From Alkalibacterium sp049389645 (lineage in GTDB: Bacteria > Bacillota > Bacilli > Lactobacillales > Carnobacteriaceae_A), in NCBI RefSeq assembly GCF_049389645.1, contig NZ_CP186540.1, forward strand, positions 1,116,001 through 1,180,000: 64,000 nt of DNA. The letters run 5' to 3'. A program made the translations under genes and the position numbers. Below are positions 17,945 to 26,400 of the stretch, piece after piece. The notes under the pieces were generated by a model. The model was not told the origin of the DNA and made no database searches. It worked only from the letters and a program-made list of their open reading frames with translations. Positions within the stretch are counted from its first letter, which is position 1, and every line of letters starts with the position of its first letter.

Positions 17945-18016
17945 GACTACTATCCTCCAGTCGAAATTCTATTCTCTACTATTTTACCAAATAAATAGGT
18001 CTAAGTCAGATAAATT

Positions 18017-18862
18017 CTATTTTTTTACGTTTCTGCCGTATTTTTGAGCTCTCTTCATTGCGCGTCTGCGTTGAAGTTCAGCTTCTCTTTCTTGGTCTTC
18101 CTTTGCTTTGCGTTCTTTTATCAGTTTAAATGGATTTTGGAAAAGAAGCGTTTGAATGACAGAAAATCCATTTGAAACAGCAAAATATAGAGCTAGAGCG
18201 CTGGATAAGCGTACTGTAATGAAGACAATGAATAAAGGCATCATGTAAGTCATCACCTTATTGCCTGCTTGCGGTCTTCCCATACTCATCATGACAGAAT
18301 GTCCTAAGGTAAATATTCCGGCAAGAATCGGTAAAATGAAATATGGATCGGGTTTGCCTAAGTTGACCCACAAGAAATCTCCCGTTGCTAAAATATCGGT
18401 ACGGTTAACGGCTTGATACAGGGCAATAAAGACAGGCATTTGTACTAGCAAGGGTAAACAGCCCATGTACGGGTTGACTCCGGCTTCGCTGTAAAGACGT
18501 TGTTGCGCTTCTTTTAATTTTTCTTGTGTCTCTGCATCTTTAGCAGAATATTTTTCTTTCAATTCTTGTAATTGAGGATTTATTTCGCTCATTTCCTGCA
18601 TGTTCTTTTGTTGAAAATGCGTAAAAGGGATAAGCATTGCTCGAATGATCATAGTTACAATGATGATTCCTATGCCGTAATTTCCACCAAAAAAGTCAGA
18701 TACCCATATTATTGCTCGAGCAAAGTTATAAATAACAACGCCTTCCCATAAGCCGGTACTTTCAGATGTCACAGGTTCCGTTCCACAGGCAGTCAGAAAG
18801 ACTACTAAACCGATCATAGCCATTGCTAGAAGCAATCGCTTACGTTTTTTTATAAAATTCAC
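18017..18862 (-). CDS. yidC: Membrane protein insertase YidC (lipoprotein form)
   Basis: 281-residue insertase that helps place proteins into the membrane. A lipoprotein signal ends at VVFLTAC, giving a lipid-modified cysteine. Five membrane segments follow. The family arginine lies in IIVTMIIRAMLIPFTHFQQKNM, and the cytoplasmic hairpin in EINPQLQELKEKY. GCLPLLVQMPVFIALYQ is conserved. The start is a GTG at 18862, preceded by GAGGAG; the frame is open from an ATG at 18883 that lies upstream of that site. Confidence 0.93.
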   Translation of the reverse strand: MNFIKKRKRLLLAMAMIGLVVFLTACGTEPVTSESTGLWEGVVIYNFARAIIWVSDFFGGNYGIGIIIVTMIIRAMLIPFTHFQQKNMQEMSEINPQLQELKEKYSAKDAETQEKLKEAQQRLYSEAGVNPYMGCLPLLVQMPVFIALYQAVNRTDILATGDFLWVNLGKPDPYFILPILAGIFTLGHSVMMSMGRPQAGNKVMTYMMPLFIVFITVRLSSALALYFAVSNGFSVIQTLLFQNPFKLIKERKAKEDQEREAELQRRRAMKRAQKYGRNVKK

Positions 18863-18941
18863 GTACTTCTCCTCTTTTCTCAAACATCATTGACTCTTTT
18901 TTTCTTGAGACTAGTTTATTTACTTAAATGAAATGACAAAT

Positions 18942-19295
18942 TTACTCATCACTTGTAAGTATATTGGATCGATTTAAAACATGCAGCAGGCTTTTTTTAA
19001 TTTCATGATAATCCATCGTACTTACCGGCTGTCTTGCAATCACAATAAAATCTAAGTCAGGTTTTATCTTGTCTTCCTGATCAAATTCAATGAAGCAGTG
19101 CCTTATTTTTCTTTTAATAGCATTTCTCATCACCGCATTGCCCAATTTTTTACCAACAGATATCCCTACACGAAAATGTGCTTGTCCTTCTTTAGGTAGG
19201 TGATAAACAACAAATTGACGGTTAGCCATAGATTGACCCTGATGAAAGACTTTTTGAAAATCTGCTTCTGATTTTACGCGATAAGCTTTTTTCAT
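18942..19295 (-). CDS. rnpA: Ribonuclease P protein component
   Basis: 117-residue basic protein subunit of RNase P, which matures the 5' ends of tRNAs. The RNR motif region is GNAVMRNAIKRKIRHCF. The KKAYRVKSEADFQKVFHQG N-terminus and the FIVIARQPVSTMDY segment are typical. It lies between rpmH and yidC, the conserved order. Confidence 0.95.
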   Translation of the reverse strand: MKKAYRVKSEADFQKVFHQGQSMANRQFVVYHLPKEGQAHFRVGISVGKKLGNAVMRNAIKRKIRHCFIEFDQEDKIKPDLDFIVIARQPVSTMDYHEIKKSLLHVLNRSNILTSDE

Positions 19296-19404
19296 GTACG
19301 TCCCATCTTTCTACATTAACTAAGTAATTCCTAATTTTAAATAAAAAAAAGGCAACGTGCCCTCACCAGTTATTCCAGCAAGAAGCTCTCGTCGCCTGAC
19401 ATCA

Positions 19405-19545
19405 TTAAGCAGAAATATGTTTTCTTCCTTTACGACGTCTGTTTCTTAATATATTACGTCCGTTTTTCGTACTCATACGTTTTCTGAATCCATGTACTCT
19501 TTGACGTTTACGTTTTTTTGGTTGATGAGTTAATCCTTGTGCCAT
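19405..19545 (-). CDS. rpmH: Ribosomal protein bL34
   Basis: 46-residue very basic ribosomal protein. The body (KKRKRQRVHGFRKRMSTKNG, then R-rich end ISA) is standard bL34. The N-terminus reads MAQGLTHQPKK in place of the usual MKRTYQPKK, so it is two residues longer and diverged at the start. AGGAGGTG precedes the ATG by eight bases, and no in-frame ATG gives the classical start. First gene of the leftward rpmH-rnpA-yidC-khpB cluster. Confidence 0.93.
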   Translation of the reverse strand: MAQGLTHQPKKRKRQRVHGFRKRMSTKNGRNILRNRRRKGRKHISA

Positions 19546-19579
19546 CGGCGAACACCTCCTGAATCTTTCCTTTGTCCTC

Positions 19580-20085
19580 TGTACTTAATTATAAGCAATA
19601 ACAGACTATTACTTTACACTATATAGACAGACTATGTTAGTTTAGAAAACATTTCATAATTTGTCAAGCTTATTTTACCATCAATTGATTTAAATATCAC
19701 CTTATTTTTCAAAACACGCCTAAAAGTTATACCAATAAGATATCCACATGTTAATATAAGCCAATCCTCTTCTTTTTTTTATCCACCCCCTTATCCAGAT
19801 ATTATACACAGTTCCACAGGGTGTTAATGAAAACCGTACACAGGCACTTTTAGACTGTGTATAACTAATAAAAAACCTTTTATAGCAAGGTTAAAACTTA
19901 TATAGTTATCCACAAAATCTGTTAAAAATTACGTATGAAATTAATTTACACACATCTTGTTCAGGCCTGTGGATATCTTTGTTTACACCCTGTGAACTAT
20001 TTATCAACAATTTAAATCAACTGTGGAAAACTTATTCAAGACGTGCTAAAATAATAAAAGTAACTTTACGGCGAGGAGGAAAAAA
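19580..20085. other. Origin region upstream of dnaA with DnaA boxes
   Basis: AT-rich divergent region between rpmH and dnaA. DnaA-box-like 9-mers: ATATCCACA (19740), TTATCCACC (19779), TTATCCAGA (19791), TTATACACA (19802), TGTGTATAA (19856), perfect TTATCCACA (19906-19914), TGTGGATAT (19968), TTATCAACA (20001), TGTGGAAAA (20022). It holds the dnaA promoter and the upstream half of a bipartite oriC. Confidence 0.88.
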
Positions 20086-21420
20086 ATGGACGATATACAT
20101 ACTATATGGACATATCTTCAGGATAAATTTAAAGAAACACTATCAAAAGTTAGTTATGACACTTGGATTCAAAGCGCCAACCTCGTCAGAATCTCTGATA
20201 ATTCGATCACGATTGAAGTCCCTTCCACGCTGCATAAAGAATATTGGAAAAATAATCTCTCTACTAAAGTCGTTGAATACCTGTACGAATTTTTAGGCCG
20301 AGAAGTTTCTCCCTTATTTGTGACCGCAGATGAACAGGCTACTTATGAAGAACAGGATACGAATGAAACGGTTGACCAATTTACATCTCAATATAAATCC
20401 AGTACTTTAAACAGTAAATACACGTTTGATACTTTTGTTATCGGTAAAGGAAACCAAATGGCCCACGCTGCCGCCTTAGTCGTATCTGAAGAACCGGGAA
20501 CGATCTACAACCCGCTCTTCTTTTATGGTGGTGTGGGTTTAGGCAAAACTCACTTGATGCATGCCATTGGGCAACAGTTTTTACAAATCAATCCCAATGC
20601 CAGAATAAAATATGTCTCCAGCGAAAATTTTGCTAATGATTTTATTAATTCGATACAAAATCGTACACAGGAACAATTCAGACAAAATTACCGCAACGTA
20701 GACTTGTTATTAGTTGATGATATTCAATTTTTTGCAGACAAAGAAGGAACGCAAGAGGAATTTTTCCATACGTTCAATGCACTGTATGATGATCGAAAAC
20801 AAATCGTTTTAACAAGTGACCGCTTACCGAATGAGATTCCTAAACTGCAGGAACGCCTTGTTTCGCGTTTTGCCTGGGGATTATCAGTAGACATCACCCC
20901 TCCGGATCTGGAAACCCGTATTGCTATTTTACGTAAAAAAGCCAATGCAGAAGGGTTAGAAATACCTAATGACACATTAAGTTATATTGCCGGTCAAATA
21001 GACTCCAATATTAGAGAGCTTGAAGGAGCTTTAGTTCGAGTTCAAGCATATTCTGCTATCCAACGCAATGATATCACGACAAGTTTAGCAGCTGATGCTC
21101 TGAAAAGTATGCTGAAAAATGATACAAAACAAAATGTATCGATTGCTTCCATACAGCAAAAGGTAAGTAAATATTATCAAATTTCATTAGCTGATTTAAA
21201 AGGGAAAAAAAGAGTCAGACAAATTGTTATGCCAAGACAAATAGCGATGTATTTATCAAGAGAATTAACAAGTATGTCCTTACCTAAGATTGGTAAAGAA
21301 TTTGGAGGAAAAGATCACACGACGGTCATTCATGCTCATGAGAAAATTAAAAAGATTTTAAATGAAGAACAAAATGGCGAATTAAGAGATCAAATCAAGG
21401 AAATCAAGAAAAGTTTATAA
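20086..21420 (+). CDS. dnaA: Chromosomal replication initiator DnaA
   Basis: 444-residue AAA+ initiator that binds DnaA boxes and opens oriC. Domain I lies in about residues 1-80, followed by a short acidic linker. The AAA+ module has Walker A GGVGLGKTHLMHAIG and Walker B LLLVDDIQFF. Domain IV carries the DNA-binding signature GGKDHTTVIHAHEKI. GCGAGGAGG precedes the ATG. DnaA boxes lie on both sides, indicating autoregulation and the origin. Confidence 0.98.
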   Translation: MDDIHTIWTYLQDKFKETLSKVSYDTWIQSANLVRISDNSITIEVPSTLHKEYWKNNLSTKVVEYLYEFLGREVSPLFVTADEQATYEEQDTNETVDQFTSQYKSSTLNSKYTFDTFVIGKGNQMAHAAALVVSEEPGTIYNPLFFYGGVGLGKTHLMHAIGQQFLQINPNARIKYVSSENFANDFINSIQNRTQEQFRQNYRNVDLLLVDDIQFFADKEGTQEEFFHTFNALYDDRKQIVLTSDRLPNEIPKLQERLVSRFAWGLSVDITPPDLETRIAILRKKANAEGLEIPNDTLSYIAGQIDSNIRELEGALVRVQAYSAIQRNDITTSLAADALKSMLKNDTKQNVSIASIQQKVSKYYQISLADLKGKKRVRQIVMPRQIAMYLSRELTSMSLPKIGKEFGGKDHTTVIHAHEKIKKILNEEQNGELRDQIKEIKKSL

Positions 21421-21428
21421 AACAAGGT

Positions 21429-21530
21429 TGTGGATAAACTCCGGATTTAACCACAACCTTATGCACACCTTATACACAGGTGGAAAACCTTTATGTTTAA
21501 ATGATTATTACGTTTTCCACAGTATCCACA
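21429..21530. other. DnaA-box cluster between dnaA and dnaN (oriC core)
   Basis: TGTGGATAA (21429-21437, perfect), TTATGCACA (21459-21467), TTATACACA (21470-21478) and GTATCCACA (21522-21530). GGTTGTGG and CCACAACC around 21426-21458 also form a stem that could follow the dnaA transcript. Together with the element just downstream this is the probable unwinding side of oriC. Confidence 0.85.
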
Positions 21531-21534
21531 GGAC

Positions 21535-21590
21535 CTACTACTATTACTAAGTATTTATATTAATATATAATATGAATTAGGTTACTAATT
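21535..21590 (+). other. DnaA-trio element and AT-rich unwinding region
   Basis: Next to the GTATCCACA box and a short GGACC stretch comes CTACTACTATTACTAAG, a run of TAC/TAT/TAA triplets fitting the DnaA-trio of the basal unwinding system. It is followed by the AT-only-like segment TATTTATATTAATATATAAT. The order box, GC spacer, trio, AT-rich DNA is that described in Bacillus subtilis. Confidence 0.75.
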
Positions 21591-21608
21591 TTTCAATGGA
21601 GGAAGACT

Positions 21609-22748
21609 ATGAAATTCACTGTCAATCGATCAACTTTTTTAAAGAAATTAAAAGATGTTCAGTTAGCTGTTTCATCACGTGCAACAATTCCAATATTAAC
21701 AGGGATCAAAATAATTGCTGATTCTGAAGGAATTAAAATGACCGGAAGTAACTCAGATATTTCTATAGAAACACTCATAAGTGTTTCCGATGAAAAAGCA
21801 GGCTTGACTATAGAAGAAACGGGACAGATCGTCTTGCAGCCTGCACGTTTCTTTAGTGATATTGTCAATAAATTACCAGATGAGACCTTCACTGTAGAAG
21901 TTAAAGATGGTGTACAAACATCCATCACATCCGCTTCTTCTGCGTTTGTCATCAATGGGTTAGATGCGGCAAACTACCCACATTTACCAGAAATAGATAC
22001 AACAAAAGCTTTCACCTTACCCGTGAACTTGCTTAAAAAGATTATCAAACAGACGGTTATTGCAGTATCCACTCACGAAAGTCGTCCTATTTTAACTGGG
22101 ATCCACTTTACAATTAGTGATGGTAAACTTAAAGCAGTAGCTACAGATAGTCACCGTTTAAGTCAACGCGTCATTCCTATTGAAGGAACGGAAGAACTTT
22201 CTCATGATTTAGTTATTCCAGGAAAGAGTTTACAAGAATTGACTCGCTTACTGGATGATAGTCTGGATGAGATCGAAGTCGCTGTCGCAGAAAATCAAAT
22301 TTTATTTAAGACAGAAGATACTTATTTCTATTCTCGTTTACTCGAAGGTAATTATCCTGATACCAATCGCCTGATACCAGAAAATTCATCTACACAATTA
22401 AGATTAGACGCAAACGTTTTACTGGGTGCCGTTGAACGTGCCAGTTTATTGTCACATGAAGGCAAAAACAATGTGGTTAAATTAACAGTAAATAATGATA
22501 GCGTTGAAATTACGGGTAACTCTCCTGAAGTTGGCCGCGTGAATGAACAAGTGGCTTATAAAGATCTGAATGGTGAAGAAATGGAAATTTCTTTTAATCC
22601 TGATTATTTAAAAGCTGCCTTGACCACATTTGGACCTGTTGAAATTACGATGAAACTGATTTCCACACTCCGTCCGTTTGTATTGGTACCAAGTGAAGAC
22701 AATGGTGAATTTATTCAGCTGATTACACCGATCAGAACCTCTTCGTGA
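21609..22748 (+). CDS. dnaN: DNA polymerase III beta subunit (sliding clamp)
   Basis: 379-residue processivity clamp, three-domain DnaN fold throughout. Typical segments are SRATIPILTGIKI, ATDSHRLSQR and the C-terminal LITPIRT. AGGA precedes the ATG. Likely read with dnaA and from its own promoter in the box-rich spacer; a terminator follows. Confidence 0.97.
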   Translation: MKFTVNRSTFLKKLKDVQLAVSSRATIPILTGIKIIADSEGIKMTGSNSDISIETLISVSDEKAGLTIEETGQIVLQPARFFSDIVNKLPDETFTVEVKDGVQTSITSASSAFVINGLDAANYPHLPEIDTTKAFTLPVNLLKKIIKQTVIAVSTHESRPILTGIHFTISDGKLKAVATDSHRLSQRVIPIEGTEELSHDLVIPGKSLQELTRLLDDSLDEIEVAVAENQILFKTEDTYFYSRLLEGNYPDTNRLIPENSSTQLRLDANVLLGAVERASLLSHEGKNNVVKLTVNNDSVEITGNSPEVGRVNEQVAYKDLNGEEMEISFNPDYLKAALTTFGPVEITMKLISTLRPFVLVPSEDNGEFIQLITPIRTSS

Positions 22749-22761
22749 ATATTAATTATTG

Positions 22762-22788
22762 AAAAAAGGCCCATTTTGGGTCTTTTTT
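22762..22788 (+). terminator. Terminator of dnaN
   Basis: AAAGGCCC / GGGTCTTT short stem and a T-run, 14 bases after the dnaN stop. Confidence 0.7.
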
Positions 22789-23037
22789 TATTTGTTCTAT
22801 TCAAAAAAAAGTAAAATCCGCTTTTTTCATCCCTAAACGCTCAATCTATTCAAAAATTCCACTCTGAGCTCATTTCGCTATTAATAGCACTTTTTATCTA
22901 TAACTATACAAAATCGATTAGAATGCCGAATTCCCCATATAAAGTTGTTTTAAATGGTCATTTGAGGTATAATATGAAGATAAATGAGGTGAACATGGAG
23001 AGTTTCCATGTCTTTACTTTTTAAGGAGCCGATAACT

Positions 23038-23268
23038 GTGTCTGAAATAATTCAAATCGATGATTCAATGATCACATTAGGACAATTTTTAAAACATGCA
23101 AACATCATTTCAAGTGGTGGCATGGCAAAACCTTTTTTACTGGACACCGCCATATGGGTCAACGGTGAACCTGAAAACCGTCGAGGAAAGAAATTACGCC
23201 ATGGAGATACCATTAAAATCAAAGATTTTGGGACATACACGATTGAATCAAGCCATGATGGAGAATAG
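23038..23268 (+). CDS. rlbA: S4-domain protein YaaA/RlbA
   Basis: 76-residue S4 RNA-binding protein always found before recF in this cluster; linked to ribosome assembly by homology. SGGMAKPFLLDTAIWVNGEP and NRRGKKLRHGD are the S4 core. The GTG at 23038 follows AAGGAG and gives the usual N-terminus (MSEIIQIDDSMITLGQFLK). An upstream ATG at 23008 also has a weak GGAGAG site, so a longer form is possible. It ends two bases before recF. Confidence 0.88.
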   Translation: MSEIIQIDDSMITLGQFLKHANIISSGGMAKPFLLDTAIWVNGEPENRRGKKLRHGDTIKIKDFGTYTIESSHDGE

Positions 23269-23270
23269 GA

Positions 23271-24392
23271 ATGTTTTTAAAAGAACTTTCTTTAAAAGGA
23301 TATAGAAACTATGAAACAGCAGACGTAGCATTCTCCAAAAAAATCAATGTTTTTTTAGGAGAAAATGCGCAGGGTAAAACAAATATAATGGAAAGTATCT
23401 ACGTTTTAGCTATGGCAAGAAGTCACCGGACAGCCAACGATAAAGAGCTCATTGGCTGGGATCAGGATTTCGCTAAAGTGACAGGTAAGGTGGAAACGGA
23501 TAAAACGACGTATCCACTTGAAATTGTGTTGTCAAAAAAAGGGAAAAAGGCTAAGTTGAATCATTTAGAACAAAAGAAATTGAGCGCCTATATAGGGCAT
23601 TTAAACATTATTTTGTTTGCCCCAGAAGATTTAGCGCTTGTTAAAGGCTCACCCTCAGTCAGACGAAAATTTTTGGATATGGAAATGGGACAGATGAGTG
23701 CCATTTATCTCTATCATCTCGTAGAATATCAGAAAATACTTAAACAGCGGAATGCTTATCTAAAGCAGAATCGGAAAAACGGTAAGCTGGACAAAACATA
23801 CGTAGCGATACTTAACGAACAATTAGCGGCAGAAGGTGCTGAGGTACTGACTGGACGCTTTTCTTTTGTTAAACGATTGGAAAAATGGGCACGACCCATT
23901 CATTCAGAAATTTCACAGGGTAAGGAAGAGCTAACACTTGAGTATGCATCTTCCGTCACTTTATCATCGGAAAAAAAGAAAGAACAAGTGATAACCGATT
24001 TACTTGAGCAGTATAAACAGAATGAACGCAGAGAATATGAACAAGGGACAACGCTTTCTGGTCCGCATCGCGATGATGTCCGTTTTTATGTGAACGGCAA
24101 AAATGTTCAAACGTATGGTTCACAAGGTCAACAGCGGACAACGGCTCTGAGTGTGAAACTGGCAGAGATCGAACTGATGAAAGAGATGACGGGGGAGTAC
24201 CCCGTTTTATTATTGGATGATGTTTTGAGCGAACTGGACGATGATCGCCAGACACATTTACTGAAATCTATTCAGGATAAAGTGCAGACATTCTTAACAA
24301 CGACAAGTTTAGATGGAGTAAAAAAAGAATTGCTCCATGATCCGCGAATTTTTACCGTTCATAATGGACAGATTGAAATGGAGAGTGAATAA
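23271..24392 (+). CDS. recF: Recombination protein RecF
   Basis: 373-residue SMC-like ATPase that helps load RecA at gaps. Walker A GENAQGKTNIMESIY near residues 30-44, signature SGPHRDD, and Walker B LLLDDVLSELDDDR are intact. Tightly packed between rlbA and gyrB, in the same transcript. Confidence 0.96.
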   Translation: MFLKELSLKGYRNYETADVAFSKKINVFLGENAQGKTNIMESIYVLAMARSHRTANDKELIGWDQDFAKVTGKVETDKTTYPLEIVLSKKGKKAKLNHLEQKKLSAYIGHLNIILFAPEDLALVKGSPSVRRKFLDMEMGQMSAIYLYHLVEYQKILKQRNAYLKQNRKNGKLDKTYVAILNEQLAAEGAEVLTGRFSFVKRLEKWARPIHSEISQGKEELTLEYASSVTLSSEKKKEQVITDLLEQYKQNERREYEQGTTLSGPHRDDVRFYVNGKNVQTYGSQGQQRTTALSVKLAEIELMKEMTGEYPVLLLDDVLSELDDDRQTHLLKSIQDKVQTFLTTTSLDGVKKELLHDPRIFTVHNGQIEMESE

Positions 24393-24393
24393 A

Positions 24394-26328
24394 ATGGCAG
24401 AAGAAAAAATAACGCCAAAAGAGGTACAAGAATATAATGCTAGTCAGATTCAAGTTTTAGAGGGATTAGAAGCCGTTAGAAAACGTCCCGGGATGTATAT
24501 TGGAACAACAGGTCCTGAAGGTTTGCATCACCTCGTCTGGGAGATAGTCGATAATTCGATCGATGAAGCAATGGCTGGTCATGCAAAAAATATTGACATC
24601 GTAATCAAACCCGACAATGTTGTAGAAGTCAGCGATGACGGACGTGGCATACCAATCGATATTCAAGCGAAAACAGGACGTCCGGCATTAGAAACCGTCT
24701 TTACGATTTTGCATGCAGGTGGTAAATTCGGTGGTGGCGGATACAAAGTTTCCGGTGGCCTTCATGGTGTAGGGTCCTCTGTTGTTAATGCACTCTCAGA
24801 ATTTCTTGAAGTGGATGTTCATAAGAACGGCAGAATTCATAACATGCGTTTTGAGCGCGGAGATGTAATCAATGAATTGAATGAGATCGGAGACACAGAT
24901 AAATCCGGGACGGTTGTCCGTTTTAAAGCAGATGCAGACATTTTCAAGGAAACACAGGAATATGATTTCAATAAATTGTCGAAACGTGTCCGTGAATTAG
25001 CTTTCTTAAATCGTGGGCTAGCTATTTCCATTGAAGACCAGCGCCCCGAAGAGCCTGTCCGTTTAGAGTATCAATACGATGGCGGGATCAAAAGTTATGT
25101 GGGATACCTCAATCAAAGCAAAACTGTTTTATACGATGAGCCCATCTTTTTAGAAGGTGAGCAAGAGGGTATAGTCGTAGAAGTTGCCTTGCAGCATACA
25201 GACGGCTATCACACGAATATTATGAGTTTTGCCAATAATATCCATACCTATGAAGGTGGTATGCATGAGTTTGGTTTCAAGACGGCACTCACACGTATCA
25301 TCAATGATTATGCCAAAAAAAATAAATATCTAAAAGAAAATGAAGAAAACCTGAGTGGTGAAGATGCTAGAGAAGGATTAACGATTGTTTTAAGCATCAA
25401 ACATCCTGATCCTCAATTCGAAGGACAAACTAAAACAAAATTAGGCAATTCAGAAGTAAGAACGATCACGGATCGTCTCTTTAGTGAGCATTTCAATCGT
25501 TTCCTGGTTGAGAATCCTAAAATAGGAAAGAAAATAATGGAAAAAGCCTTACTCGCTGCTAAAGCACGCTTGGCTGCTAAACGTGCGCGCGAAGTGACCC
25601 GTAAGAAAAATGGACTGGAAATCAGTAATTTACCCGGGAAATTAGCTGACTGTTCATCAAAAGATCCTGCAAAATCAGAAATCTTTATCGTTGAGGGAGA
25701 TTCCGCGGGCGGTTCTGCCAAACAAGGACGTTCTCGTTTGTTCCAAGCTATTTTACCTATTCGAGGTAAGATCTTGAACGTTGAAAAAGCGACCATTGAT
25801 CGTATTTTGGCTAACGAAGAAATTCGTTCGCTCTTTACTGCGATGGGCACCGGTTTTGGAGAAGAATTTCAAATCAATAAAGCGCGTTATCATAAACTGA
25901 TCATCATGACCGATGCCGATGTCGATGGCGCACATATCCGGACGTTACTCTTAACACTGTTTTACCGTTACATGCGACCAGTGGTAGAAGCAGGCTACGT
26001 TTATGTAGCGATGCCACCACTGTATCAAGTTAAACAAGGCAAAAAAGAGGTCTACTTGGATACTGAGAAAGAATTGGAGAGTTACCTTAAAACTATTCCT
26101 GCGTCTCCTAAGCCCTCTATACAGCGTTATAAAGGGTTAGGTGAAATGGATGCTGAACAACTGTGGGAAACAACGATGAATCCTGAAAATAGACGTTTAC
26201 TGCAGGTTACAGTTGAAGATGCGATAGAAGCCGATATGGTGTTTGATATGCTGATGGGTGAAAGAGTGGAACCTAGACGTATTTTCATTGAAGAAAATGC
26301 CCAATATGTAACAAATATCGACGTTTAA
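24394..26328 (+). CDS. gyrB: DNA gyrase subunit B
   Basis: 644-residue ATPase subunit of gyrase. The GHKL ATP site includes EIVDNSIDEA and GGGGYKVSGGLHGVG. The TOPRIM domain has EGDSAGGSAKQGRS and MTDADVDGAHIRTL. The C-terminal YKGLGEMDAEQLWETTM is standard. The ATG at 24394 is one base after the recF stop. The frame is open upstream to 24337 within recF but without a ribosome-binding site of its own. Confidence 0.97.
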   Translation: MAEEKITPKEVQEYNASQIQVLEGLEAVRKRPGMYIGTTGPEGLHHLVWEIVDNSIDEAMAGHAKNIDIVIKPDNVVEVSDDGRGIPIDIQAKTGRPALETVFTILHAGGKFGGGGYKVSGGLHGVGSSVVNALSEFLEVDVHKNGRIHNMRFERGDVINELNEIGDTDKSGTVVRFKADADIFKETQEYDFNKLSKRVRELAFLNRGLAISIEDQRPEEPVRLEYQYDGGIKSYVGYLNQSKTVLYDEPIFLEGEQEGIVVEVALQHTDGYHTNIMSFANNIHTYEGGMHEFGFKTALTRIINDYAKKNKYLKENEENLSGEDAREGLTIVLSIKHPDPQFEGQTKTKLGNSEVRTITDRLFSEHFNRFLVENPKIGKKIMEKALLAAKARLAAKRAREVTRKKNGLEISNLPGKLADCSSKDPAKSEIFIVEGDSAGGSAKQGRSRLFQAILPIRGKILNVEKATIDRILANEEIRSLFTAMGTGFGEEFQINKARYHKLIIMTDADVDGAHIRTLLLTLFYRYMRPVVEAGYVYVAMPPLYQVKQGKKEVYLDTEKELESYLKTIPASPKPSIQRYKGLGEMDAEQLWETTMNPENRRLLQVTVEDAIEADMVFDMLMGERVEPRRIFIEENAQYVTNIDV

Positions 26329-26400
26329 TTATAAAATAGAGTGCTATTTAAAAATATATAGTAAATATAGTTGTGAATTTGTTTAAGGAGGAAAAAGTAC

